A DNA stretch of 64,000 bases from Carboxylicivirga linearis (lineage in GTDB: Bacteria; Bacteroidota; Bacteroidia; Bacteroidales; Marinilabiliaceae): NCBI RefSeq assembly GCF_018271995.1, contig NZ_JAGUCO010000001.1, forward strand, positions 716,180-780,179. The letters run 5' to 3'. The translations under genes and the position numbers were made by a program. The notes below the pieces were generated by a model. It ran no database searches. It was not told where the DNA came from and saw only the letters and a list, made by a program, of their open reading frames with translations. Every line of letters starts with the position of its first letter. The first letter of the stretch is position 1. Positions 37,979 to 46,167 of this stretch are shown one piece after another.

Positions 37979-38479
37979 ATGACCGCAAAAAAGTTTGACC
38001 AGCAATTGTTAAGCCTTCAAGATAAGCTTCTATATTTTGCATTGAGCTTAACTGCGAATGATGATGATGCCCGTGATTTATTACAGGAGACAACATTAAA
38101 AGCTTTAACCTATAGAAATCAATTTGTAAATAATACCAACTTCAAAGCTTGGGTGTTTACAATCATGAAAAATACCTTTATAAACAATTATCGTCGCGAT
38201 CAGAAAACACGTAATACATTTGATAGTACTGAAGATGCAATACGAGTAGCTTACAAACACAATTATGCATCGGAAACTCCTGAGAATGTTTATGCAGTTA
38301 ATGAAATGTCTTCAAAGGTTGAGAAGTTAGATGATGATTTCCGTATTCCATTTAAAATGCATACGCAAGGATTTAAATATAAGGAGATTGCTGAGAAGCT
38401 GGATCTTCCAATAGGAACAGTGAAGAGTAGAATCTTTTTTACCAGAAAGAAACTTCAGGAAATGTTAAAAGATAAATAG
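37979..38479 (+). CDS. ECF-type sigma-70 family RNA polymerase sigma factor
   Basis: This 166-residue protein has sigma region 2 (DDDARDLLQETTLKALTYRNQF, then FKAWVFTIMKNTFINNYRRD, residues about 28-75) and region 4 (FKYKEIAEKLDLPIGTVKSRIFFTRKKL, about 130-160), with no region 1 or 3, so it is an ECF-type factor. No anti-sigma factor or FecR gene lies beside it, so control must come from elsewhere or be transcriptional. It has a good vegetative promoter and its own terminator. The start is the ATG 36 bp after the -7 box. Confidence 0.93.
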   Translation: MTAKKFDQQLLSLQDKLLYFALSLTANDDDARDLLQETTLKALTYRNQFVNNTNFKAWVFTIMKNTFINNYRRDQKTRNTFDSTEDAIRVAYKHNYASETPENVYAVNEMSSKVEKLDDDFRIPFKMHTQGFKYKEIAEKLDLPIGTVKSRIFFTRKKLQEMLKDK

Positions 38480-38504
38480 ATATCATTAATAAGAATTGTT
38501 TTTC

Positions 38505-38541
38505 AAAGCCGATGTTAATTAGTAATTTTCATCGGTTTTTT
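38505..38541 (+). terminator. Terminator of the sigma-factor gene
   Basis: GCCGATG and CATCGGT pair (one G-T) around a 15-nt A/T-rich loop, with flanking A and T runs. It lies 26 bp after the stop and 28 bp before msrC. Confidence 0.75.
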
Positions 38542-38568
38542 ATTAAACAAAAAAAGGGTAAAATATCT

Positions 38569-39030
38569 ATGAAGAAAGATTCAAAAGCAAAGCGCTACGA
38601 AAGAATATATGAGCAGGTAAAAGGTTTGGTTGAAGCAACACCATATCCAATATCCAGAATGGCTACAATCAATGCTTTATTACATCACAAGTTCAATTAT
38701 TATTATTGGACTGGTTTCTATGAATTAGTAGATGGTAATTTAGTAGTGAGTGCCTATCAAGGACCAGTGGCCTGCTTAAAACTAAAGAAAGATACAGGGG
38801 TGTGCTGGGCTGGAATAAATACTGAGGAAACAGTTATTGTTGAAAATGTTCATGAATTTCCCGGACACATTGCATGTTCATCGGCCAGTAATTCAGAAAT
38901 TGTTGTGCCTGTAAAAAATGCAAAAGGTGAAACAGTTGCAGTATTGGATGTAGATAGTAAAGAATATGGATCATTTGATGAGATAGATAAAGCAGGTCTG
39001 GAAAAATTGGTATCACTAATTTATTGTTAA
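38569..39030 (+). CDS. msrC: Free methionine-(R)-sulfoxide reductase (GAF-domain fRMsr)
   Basis: This 153-residue single GAF domain enzyme reduces free Met-R-sulfoxide. All three functional cysteines are present: Cys69 (GPVACLKL), Cys79 (TGVCWAG) and Cys103 (GHIACSSASNSEIVVPV). Their 10- and 24-residue spacing equals that of E. coli Cys84, Cys94 and Cys118. ATG 38569 is preferred; an in-frame start at 38512 would run through the upstream terminator. The stop lies 2 bp before the folM-like start, so the gene appears to head a pterin operon. Confidence 0.93.
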   Translation: MKKDSKAKRYERIYEQVKGLVEATPYPISRMATINALLHHKFNYYYWTGFYELVDGNLVVSAYQGPVACLKLKKDTGVCWAGINTEETVIVENVHEFPGHIACSSASNSEIVVPVKNAKGETVAVLDVDSKEYGSFDEIDKAGLEKLVSLIYC

Positions 39031-39032
39031 CG

Positions 39033-39749
39033 ATGAAAACAGCATTAATAACAGGAGGAGCAAAGCGAGTTGGGAAAAGTATGGTTGAGTATCTGGCTTC
39101 AAGAGGTTGGAATGTAGTAATTCATGCCAATAGAAGTATCAAGGATGCAGAGGAACTTGCTCATTTACTTGATGGTAAATATCCATCACAGTCTTTTGAT
39201 GCTGTTTCGTTTAATTTGAGTGATTGGAAAAATGCAAGAAAATTTATTGATGATCTTTTAAAAAAGCATAAGAAGATTGATTTGCTCATTAATAATGCAA
39301 GTAAGTACTCACCTGGTAAATTAGAAAAAACCGAAGAGCTCCTTTTAGAAGAAATGACGGCTATACATTATTATTCACCTTTATTAATGTCAAAACAACT
39401 AGTTTCTATTGTAAAGGAGACTATAATAGTTAATTTTCTGGATGCTGCCATTGTAAATAATCATACAGAGCATAGTGCCTATTTGTTAGCTAAAAAAAAT
39501 CTCACAGAATTTACCAAAATGGCTGCTGTTGAATGGGCTCCAAATGTTAGAGTAAATGCCATCGCCCCTGGTCCGGTATTGCCAGTTGCGGGTAAAGAAG
39601 ATGCTGTTTTTGAAGAAGTGGTGAAAAAAACACCATTACAAATACCTGTTGATTTAAGTTCGATTTTAAAAACACTTGATTTTATATTAGATAATAATAA
39701 CATCACTGGTCAAGTACTGTTTTGTGATTCAGGTCAACATTTACTGTAA
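39033..39749 (+). CDS. folM: Short-chain dehydrogenase, pteridine reductase/FolM-like
   Basis: This 238-residue Rossmann enzyme of the SDR family has the N-terminal NADP motif TGGAKRVGKSM, with the Arg typical of pteridine reductases, plus NNAS (residues about 85-88), the YLLAKK catalytic Tyr/Lys, the IAPGPVLPV loop and a C-terminus, FCDSGQHL, close to the FolM ending. FolM reduces dihydromonapterin and, weakly, dihydrofolate. The call is strengthened by the folX and folK genes directly downstream. The usual SDR Ser of the triad is not clear (NFLDAAIVNN region), as in some pteridine reductases. The start is ATG 39033. Confidence 0.82.
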   Translation: MKTALITGGAKRVGKSMVEYLASRGWNVVIHANRSIKDAEELAHLLDGKYPSQSFDAVSFNLSDWKNARKFIDDLLKKHKKIDLLINNASKYSPGKLEKTEELLLEEMTAIHYYSPLLMSKQLVSIVKETIIVNFLDAAIVNNHTEHSAYLLAKKNLTEFTKMAAVEWAPNVRVNAIAPGPVLPVAGKEDAVFEEVVKKTPLQIPVDLSSILKTLDFILDNNNITGQVLFCDSGQHLL

Positions 39750-39786
39750 TTTTTGTATTTTAGATTAAAACATACAAAAAACGCTA

Positions 39787-40137
39787 ATGAGTACACTCAA
39801 AATAAAAAATTTACTGCTTCGAACCTGTGTGGGTTTTAATCCTCATGAAATAGGTAAACGTCAGGATGTTAATATAAATATTACAATAGATTACGATACT
39901 TCTAAAGAAGAGCAAAGTGATAAGCCTGAAGATGCCTTAGATTACCGCACAATCACAAAAGAAATCATTAATAAGGTAGAAAAAAGTCAGTTTAATTTGA
40001 TTGAAGCTCTGGGAAGGATGGTATTGGATTGTATAATGGCCAACGAAAGGGTTAAATATGCAGAAGTAGAAATTGATAAGTTACATGCCTTACGTTTTTC
40101 TGAGAGTGTTTCAATGACCTTGTCACAATCGAGATAG
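39787..40137 (+). CDS. folX: Dihydroneopterin triphosphate 2'-epimerase (FolX), FolB/FolX family
   Basis: This 116-residue tunnelling-fold protein starts with LRTCVGFNPHEIGKRQDVNI and ends YAEVEIDKLHALRFSESVSM. The last stretch agrees almost residue for residue with E. coli FolX (recalled, not searched) rather than FolB. FolX converts dihydroneopterin triphosphate to the dihydromonapterin form and has some aldolase activity. Next to a FolM-like reductase this predicts tetrahydromonapterin synthesis. A dual or replacing FolB role is possible, because folK follows 3 bp later. Confidence 0.85.
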   Translation: MSTLKIKNLLLRTCVGFNPHEIGKRQDVNINITIDYDTSKEEQSDKPEDALDYRTITKEIINKVEKSQFNLIEALGRMVLDCIMANERVKYAEVEIDKLHALRFSESVSMTLSQSR

Positions 40138-40140
40138 TTT

Positions 40141-40521
40141 ATGCATACTGCTATTCTTGGAATAGGATCTAATATTAATCCAAATGAAAATATTCATCAG
40201 GCAATTATCTTGTTGTCTGAAGTGGGACATGTTGATCAGTTATCGGAAATTAAAGTTACAAAACCAATTGGTATTACCGATCAACCCGATTTTAGTAATG
40301 GTGCAGTTTTAATTACAACAGATCTTAATGAAAGTGAGTTAACAGATCAATTAAAGTTGATTGAAAATAAATTGGGTAGAGATCGTTCAAGACCTAAATT
40401 TGGGCCACGCGAAATAGATCTTGATATTGTTATTTTTGATGATGTAATTGTTGATGAAGATTATCACTCAAGAGACTTTCTGAAAGAACTTGTGGATAGC
40501 GTGTGGTTTAGAAATACATAG
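40141..40521 (+). CDS. folK: 2-amino-4-hydroxy-6-hydroxymethyldihydropteridine pyrophosphokinase (HPPK)
   Basis: This 126-residue protein starts AILGIGSNINPNENI. It has NGAVLITTDLNESEL, LGRDRSRPKFGPREIDLDIVIFDD (the HPPK signature with two metal-binding Asp) and a shortened C-terminus; typical HPPKs are about 150-160 residues. The catalytic core looks complete, so the loss concerns only the last helix/strand region. It pyrophosphorylates the pterin for dihydropteroate synthesis. Last gene of the msrC-folM-folX-folK run. Confidence 0.92.
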   Translation: MHTAILGIGSNINPNENIHQAIILLSEVGHVDQLSEIKVTKPIGITDQPDFSNGAVLITTDLNESELTDQLKLIENKLGRDRSRPKFGPREIDLDIVIFDDVIVDEDYHSRDFLKELVDSVWFRNT

Positions 40522-40545
40522 AGCCGGTTCGCCAAAACCAGCTCT
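40520..40545 (+). terminator. Possible terminator hairpin after folK
   Basis: AGAGCCGGTT and AACCAGCTCT pair with one mismatch around a 6-nt loop. No T run follows, so function as an intrinsic terminator is uncertain. Confidence 0.4.
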
Positions 40546-41099
40546 ACACCTTTATCACCATTATTAACCTAACCTTTGTCAGGAGAAAATCTTAATATTT
40601 TGTTTGTCCTATTTCTTAAAAAAAATACTTTAATAAGAAAGGATAATTCTATTTTTAGTCGTGTTTATTGATTGTCATCTTATTTGACATTACAAATGTA
40701 AGTTCTTTGACGAAATAATTAATGATAAAAATCGCTAATTTTTAAATATTATTTTCCTAAAAATGTATTGGGTGTGAAATGTATTGATACATAGTTTGAT
40801 AGTTTATGTTGAAATTTCGAACAATTTATTCTATTTGATAAAAGTCATGGTTACAGTTTGATATCAACACTGCAAAATTTGTCAAAGCTCACAGATCTTA
40901 CTAAGGTAATTGTAAATTCAATAATCAATTATACATTAATAATATAAGGAGGTTTATAATATTTAGGTTAAGTCGGCCTAATACTATCTAAATCATTAAG
41001 CCAAATCAAGCTAATTAAGTAATGGATATAGGTGGGATTTATTCTTTATTTTATTTTGCTATTTTTATACTAAAATAAGCTAATCTTTAATCGCTCTTA
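40522..41099. other. 578-bp non-coding gap before the TPR histidine kinase
   Basis: A/T-rich, with no gene found on either strand. Small dyads are present: TCCTATTTCTTA with TAAGAAAGGA (near 40605-40641), CTTATTTG with CAAATGTAAG (40679-40702) and the palindrome TTGATATCAA (40858-40867). AAGGAGG at 40946-40952 resembles a Shine-Dalgarno site but no start codon follows it. No full promoter match was seen. Confidence 0.45.
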
Positions 41100-43199
41100 A
41101 TGGATTTAGTAATCCCAAAAACCAGAATTCCTCAGTTATTTCTGTTTGTACTTTTCCTTTGTGTCTCAACACATATTACTGCACAAAACGATCAAGCCAA
41201 TGAGTTACTTAGCAGGTTGAAAAATGCTTCAACCAAAGAGCAGGTTGACATTTACAATCAGTTATCAAAAACTTATTTGTATAACGACCCGCAAATGGCT
41301 ATTAAATATGCTAGGCAGGCATTGCAGTTAGCCCTTCAATTGAAAGATAAAAGAGGAGAAGCTGAAGCCTATAACAATCTGGGTATGGGTTATTATTTTG
41401 TAAATGATTATGAACAGTTACTAGCATCTTACCGTAAATCGTTGAGTTCATATCGAGATATTGGTGATGACAGAAGTATCACAATGCTCTCATCAACTTA
41501 CTTCAGATTAAAGCAATCAGAGAAAGCGTTAAAGAGTTATAAACGTTCGCTAAATCTATATATTAAGGACAAAGATTGGATTAAAATAGCTGAGACCTAT
41601 AAAAAAATGGCTGATGTTTATAAGAATATTGCCGATTACAGAATGGCTCTTTCCTATTATAAACAAGCACTAGATTTGGTGGAAGATGGTGAGGGTGAAG
41701 ATGCTCAGGGTGATAGAGTTATATTGTTAGGTGAGATAGCAGAGATTTTCTTCTATCAAGAGCAATATGATACAGCATTGGTTTATTATCATCGGATGGA
41801 ATCAATCCTTAATGAATTAGGTGACCACCGAAGCAAATCCATTCTATTAAGCAATATTGCTAATGCCTATTTCTATAAAGGCGATTTGGATGAGTCCTTC
41901 AAATCCTATCAAAATGTATTAAAATATCAAATAGAGAATAATGAACATTGGGAGGCAGCCATGAGCCTTTTAAATATAGGGATGATTTATTCACGAAGAG
42001 GTGATTATAATAATGCGATTAAAAGTCATAAGAAAAGCTTAGCGGTGGCTCAAAGTATTGAGAAAGCAAATGATTTAATACGAGATAACTATTTAGCTCT
42101 TTCACAAATTTATGAAGAGTTGAAGGACTTTAAAAAAGCATATCAATACCGAATAATGTACTCCAAGTTGTCGGAATCATTAATGATGGAGGAGAATGTG
42201 AGTAATTTTGTAGATGTATTGGGTTTGCAGGAGCTGGAAGAAAAGAAAAAAGAAAATGAAATTCTTCAGGCTAAAAACAAGAATTATCTGCTTGAGTTAG
42301 AGAAAGAGAATTTGGTGCGATGGAGATTGTTGTTTGGATCCACAATTTTGATCATTTCAATCTTGGTTTTCGTTATTTATTATCGGTATTACTTAAAAAG
42401 AGAAGAAAATAAAAATCTTGAGAAACGAATTGCAGAGGCTCTTAAAAAGCAGGAAGAGCAACAGCAAATAATTATGCATCAATCTAGTTTAACTTCGTTA
42501 GGAGAGTTGGCTGCCGGAATAGCTCATGAGATTAACCAACCTATGCAAAATATCTCTTTGTCAACAGAAAGTATTAAGTACGAGTTAGCTGAATCTACTC
42601 CAAATAAAGGATTTATCAATCAGTCTGTTGAAGAAATTTTCGAAGATATTGTCAGAGTAAGGCAAATTGTTGATCACATTCGAATTTTTAGTAGTGGGCA
42701 AAAAGATGAAGTTGAAGAAGAATTTAATGTTAGTGAATGTGTAAGAAATGCTGTTTCAATGATAGGAAACCAATATGCCAATCACCATATTAAATTGCGC
42801 CTTGATCTGATTGATTCAATTCCATTAGTATTGGGTAATCCTCACAGGTTGGAACAGGTTATTCATAATCTTTTATCTAACGCCCGTGATGCAGTTGAAG
42901 AGAGGAGATTAGCGGAGGAACAACTACAAATGGAGGTTGCCATTAGAACACATACTGATCAAAAACAGGTTTATCTCGAAATTGCTGATAACGGAATAGG
43001 TATACCAGCAAACCGGAAGACTGATATTTTTTTACCTTTTGTTACCAGTAAGCAATTGGGCAAAGGAACGGGCTTAGGCTTATCAATTTCTTATAGTTTG
43101 ATAAAAGAGATGAATGGTCGTATTGAGGTCGAAAGCGAACATGGAGAAGGAACCCGAATGATTGTTGTACTTCCAGTCTTTAAAAAACGAATGGATTAA
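41100..43199 (+). CDS. TPR-containing sensor histidine kinase
   Basis: This 699-residue kinase begins with a signal peptide or signal anchor (residues 1 to about 28, ending THITAQ). A periplasmic array of tetratricopeptide repeats follows (about 35-385; for example AEAYNNLGMGYYFVNDYEQLL). One membrane helix (about 406-428) and a short coiled coil lead to a HisKA-like domain with GELAAGIAHEINQPMQNI. The HATPase domain has NLLSNARDAVEE, LEIADNGIGIP and GKGTGLGLSISYSL. The LGELAAGIAHEINQPL type of H-box is common in kinases paired with NtrC regulators, and the next gene, 10 bp downstream, is one. Confidence 0.95.
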   Translation: MDLVIPKTRIPQLFLFVLFLCVSTHITAQNDQANELLSRLKNASTKEQVDIYNQLSKTYLYNDPQMAIKYARQALQLALQLKDKRGEAEAYNNLGMGYYFVNDYEQLLASYRKSLSSYRDIGDDRSITMLSSTYFRLKQSEKALKSYKRSLNLYIKDKDWIKIAETYKKMADVYKNIADYRMALSYYKQALDLVEDGEGEDAQGDRVILLGEIAEIFFYQEQYDTALVYYHRMESILNELGDHRSKSILLSNIANAYFYKGDLDESFKSYQNVLKYQIENNEHWEAAMSLLNIGMIYSRRGDYNNAIKSHKKSLAVAQSIEKANDLIRDNYLALSQIYEELKDFKKAYQYRIMYSKLSESLMMEENVSNFVDVLGLQELEEKKKENEILQAKNKNYLLELEKENLVRWRLLFGSTILIISILVFVIYYRYYLKREENKNLEKRIAEALKKQEEQQQIIMHQSSLTSLGELAAGIAHEINQPMQNISLSTESIKYELAESTPNKGFINQSVEEIFEDIVRVRQIVDHIRIFSSGQKDEVEEEFNVSECVRNAVSMIGNQYANHHIKLRLDLIDSIPLVLGNPHRLEQVIHNLLSNARDAVEERRLAEEQLQMEVAIRTHTDQKQVYLEIADNGIGIPANRKTDIFLPFVTSKQLGKGTGLGLSISYSLIKEMNGRIEVESEHGEGTRMIVVLPVFKKRMD

Positions 43200-43209
43200 A
43201 ATTATCTGA

Positions 43210-44607
43210 ATGCAAATTATGAACGAACTAAAAGTGTTGATTCTTGATGATGAATCAAGAATTACTGAAAAGCTGAAATATCATCTGGAGAAACGAAATT
43301 TTAAGGTTACCACGGCTAATACCCCTAAAGAAGGATTAGAAAAGTTGCATGAAGAGAAACCTGGAGTTTTAATATTGGATGTGATGTTACCCGGTATGAA
43401 TGGGTTGGATATTTTGGAAAAAGTAAAAGCTGAATACCCCAATCTTGAAATTATCATGATAAGTGGATATGGCGATATGGACATGGTTATTCAGGCAATG
43501 CGTAAAGGGGCTTCAGATTTTATTCGCAAACCATTTCAGATAATGGATATTCAGCTGGCCATTGAACGTACCGAAAAGTTCTTGATGATGCAATCTAAAC
43601 TGACTGAAGCAGAAGATCGAGAAGTACTGGTTTCAAAAGAACTGGAAAGTATGATTGAAAAGGATTTTATTGGCGATAGTCCTCAAATCAAACAAGTTCT
43701 TAAAATGGCATTGAAAGCTGCTGAAGATGGCGATGTTAATGTGTTAGTGACCGGTGAGAATGGAACAGGAAAAGAGATTATATCCCGAATTATTCATTTT
43801 GGAAGCCCGCGTAAAAAGAAAGTATTTGCACCTGTAAATAGTTCTGCGATACCTGCTACCCTATTGGAGAGTGAGTTTTTTGGACATGTTAAAGGGGCTT
43901 TTACCGATGCCAAAGAAGAAAAGAAAGGGTACTTTGAATTGGCAAATAAAGGAACACTTTTTTTAGATGAAATTGCTGATATGCCCTATTCCTTGCAGGC
44001 TAAATTACTTAGAGCCATTGAAGAGAATAAAATAAAGAGAGTGGGAAGTAATCAAGAGATTCCTGTAGATGTTCGTATTATTTCAGCGACCAATAAAAAT
44101 ATTGAACAACTGATAGATGACAATAAATTCAGAATTGATTTATTTCATCGGATCAACACTATTGAGATAAATATTCCTCCTCTTCGTGAAAGGAGAGAAG
44201 ATATCCGCCCATTACTAAATCATTTTGTAGAGAGTTTTGCCCGTAAGAAAGGAAAGACTAAGCCTGGAATTTCCGAAGCGTTGGTTTCTAAATTGGAACG
44301 ATATCACTACCCTGGTAATGTACGTGAATTGCGGAATATGGTTGAACGAGCCATGATATTATCGGATAATGATACTTTACAACCCGATGATTTTCTGATA
44401 AAAGAAGATAGTCATGCAAAAACAGATAAATCGGTACCGATTGGAGGTCTTAATTTGGATGATAATGAGAAGCTACTGATAGAGCAAGCTTTAAAAGAAA
44501 CGGATCTGAATCAGACAAAAGCTGCTACATTATTAGGTATCAGCCGTGATGCAATGAAACGTAAAATAAAGAAATTTGGTATTGAAATAGTAAGGGATCT
44601 GCAATAA
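43210..44607 (+). CDS. NtrC-family sigma-54-dependent response regulator
   Basis: This 465-residue regulator has a receiver domain (phospho-Asp about 57 in LILDVMLPG), a sigma-54 AAA+ domain with Walker A GENGTGKE and Walker B GTLFLDEIAD, and a Fis-type HTH (NQTKAATLLGISRDAMKRKI). The loop that contacts sigma-54 reads GAFTDA instead of the usual GAFTGA. It follows its cognate kinase by 10 bp. An ATG at 43219 (MNELKVLILDDE) is an equally good start. Targets are unknown; sigma-54-like promoters occur elsewhere in this window. Confidence 0.95.
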   Translation: MQIMNELKVLILDDESRITEKLKYHLEKRNFKVTTANTPKEGLEKLHEEKPGVLILDVMLPGMNGLDILEKVKAEYPNLEIIMISGYGDMDMVIQAMRKGASDFIRKPFQIMDIQLAIERTEKFLMMQSKLTEAEDREVLVSKELESMIEKDFIGDSPQIKQVLKMALKAAEDGDVNVLVTGENGTGKEIISRIIHFGSPRKKKVFAPVNSSAIPATLLESEFFGHVKGAFTDAKEEKKGYFELANKGTLFLDEIADMPYSLQAKLLRAIEENKIKRVGSNQEIPVDVRIISATNKNIEQLIDDNKFRIDLFHRINTIEINIPPLRERREDIRPLLNHFVESFARKKGKTKPGISEALVSKLERYHYPGNVRELRNMVERAMILSDNDTLQPDDFLIKEDSHAKTDKSVPIGGLNLDDNEKLLIEQALKETDLNQTKAATLLGISRDAMKRKIKKFGIEIVRDLQ

Positions 44608-44645
44608 AAAAAAGCCCCATTCGAAACGTTTCTCGAATGGGCTCT
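44606..44645. terminator. Bidirectional terminator between convergent genes
   Basis: AGCCCCATTCGA and TCGAATGGGCT pair with a one-base bulge. On the minus strand the hairpin is followed by eight T and would end the hydrogenase operon well; on the plus strand the tail is weaker. Confidence 0.8.
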
Positions 44646-44684
44646 TCTAACCTAGGAATGTATATAAACAACGGCTATGTTGTA

Positions 44685-46139
44685 CTATTTCATTGCGGGC
44701 TCTGGAGCTAATTCATCCATCACCTTCTGCAAATTGTTTTGGCTGAAGCCATGAGTAGCAATATTACCCGGACCACTTATACAGCCTCCTTCGCAAGCCA
44801 TAACTTCAATAAAATCGAAGTTGGGTTCTTTTTTTGTGTAAGCTTTTAAAAGCTTAATGCTTTTCTTATTTAATCCATTAATTATATGGGTTCTAATTTG
44901 TGCATCTTTATTGAGGTTAAGCAGAATAGATTGATGCACACCTCCAGAAGCGGCAAATCCCCTGTTTTGAGGTTTCAGTTGTTGATTCACTATTTCAGAA
45001 TCAGTAAAAGAGGTCGGGTCAATTTGCAAAGCCGTCCAAATGGATCCTAATTCTTCAGTTGTGATAACAAAATCAACCAAACCAGAAATATATGCTTCTT
45101 GTCTTTTAGCCAGGCAAGGGCCGATAAATACCGTAGCATGATCAGGATAAGTTTCCTTGGCTTGTTTAGCCGTAAAGTACATTGGTGTTGGAGTGTGGCT
45201 AATATGCTCTTTTAATTTAGGCAGATGCTTTTCAGCCAATGAAACGTAAGCAGGACAGCAAGAGGTTGTCATAAACGGTTTTTGCTGATTTATGTTTTCC
45301 ATTAATTCTTTTGTTTCCTCCTGGGTAGTAACTTCAGCTCCTTCGGCTACCTCAACTACTTTATCGAAACCAATTGACTTTATCGCTTCTAATATTTGAC
45401 TACTCGATGCTTTGTACTGGCTTAAAACAGCTGGAGCAACCAAAGCAACCATTTTTTGTTTCTTTAATTTTAAAGTATTATAGAAATGAAGTATCTGAGA
45501 TTTTTCAGCAATGGCACCAAACGGACACGAGGTCATACATTTACCACAATGTATGCATTTGTCGAAGTCAATTTTCTCAATTCCATATTCATCTTTTCTA
45601 ATAGCCTTTACCGGACATGATTCTTCACAAGGAACAGGTAAGTAGGCAATTGCATGAAAAGGGCATGCTTTCTGACATAATCCACAGTTCACGCATTTAT
45701 GGTGGTCGATATTAGCTTTACCATTAATAACTGTTATGGCATCTTTAGGACAATTTACCTGGCATGGTCGACCTTCACATCCCTGACAGAGATTACTTAC
45801 AGTGTAATTTACCTGCACACACGAACTACAAGCCTCATCAACAACCGTTAAAAATTCTCCGTTTGAATCAATCCCTTCAATAGCCTTCAATGCATAATCG
45901 CGTAAAGGTGTTAATTCATCTTCTTCATCGCTGATGTTAAATCCCATTGCTGCCATTAATTTGTATTTGATCACGGCGCGATCTTTATGAACGCAGCACC
46001 GAATAGGAGCTTTGGTTTTAGGGCGCATGTCTAATGGAATTCGGTCGATGTGTTCAAACAGTTGATTGGAATCAAGCAATTGAATCAATCGAATTAATAA
46101 TTCCCTTTTGGTTCTGACAGCGTTGTTGAAATAGGTCAT
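44685..46139 (-). CDS. Monomeric [FeFe]-hydrogenase, group-B-like
   Basis: This 484-residue enzyme has an N-terminal region with IRCCVHKDRAVIKYK, an array of Fe-S cysteine motifs (residues about 104-205: CSSCVQ, CQGCEGRPCQVNC, CVNCGLCQKACP, CEESCP and CIHCGKCMTSCP), and an H-cluster domain. The H-cluster motifs are TTSCCPAYV (Cys294, Cys295), FIGPCLAKRQE (Cys342) and VMACEGGCISGPG (Cys449, Cys453), so all four ligands and the proton-transfer Cys are kept. The layout resembles group B enzymes thought to make or use H2 with ferredoxin. No hydE, hydF or hydG maturase gene is in the window. It is the last gene of the operon, 28 bp after the phosphatase gene. Confidence 0.9.
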   Translation of the reverse strand: MTYFNNAVRTKRELLIRLIQLLDSNQLFEHIDRIPLDMRPKTKAPIRCCVHKDRAVIKYKLMAAMGFNISDEEDELTPLRDYALKAIEGIDSNGEFLTVVDEACSSCVQVNYTVSNLCQGCEGRPCQVNCPKDAITVINGKANIDHHKCVNCGLCQKACPFHAIAYLPVPCEESCPVKAIRKDEYGIEKIDFDKCIHCGKCMTSCPFGAIAEKSQILHFYNTLKLKKQKMVALVAPAVLSQYKASSSQILEAIKSIGFDKVVEVAEGAEVTTQEETKELMENINQQKPFMTTSCCPAYVSLAEKHLPKLKEHISHTPTPMYFTAKQAKETYPDHATVFIGPCLAKRQEAYISGLVDFVITTEELGSIWTALQIDPTSFTDSEIVNQQLKPQNRGFAASGGVHQSILLNLNKDAQIRTHIINGLNKKSIKLLKAYTKKEPNFDFIEVMACEGGCISGPGNIATHGFSQNNLQKVMDELAPEPAMK

Positions 46140-46167
46140 TTGTTATATAAGTTGATTTTGGTTCTAT

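Noticed and set aside
40602..40611. TGTCCTA half site, also near 27543, as further enhancer sites of the hydrogenase activator
   Set aside because: Only half of the palindrome is present and no sigma-54 promoter lies nearby; single 7-mers are expected by chance.
40946..40952. AAGGAGG as a ribosome binding site for a small gene
   Set aside because: No ATG, GTG or TTG lies at a usable distance, and no open frame follows.
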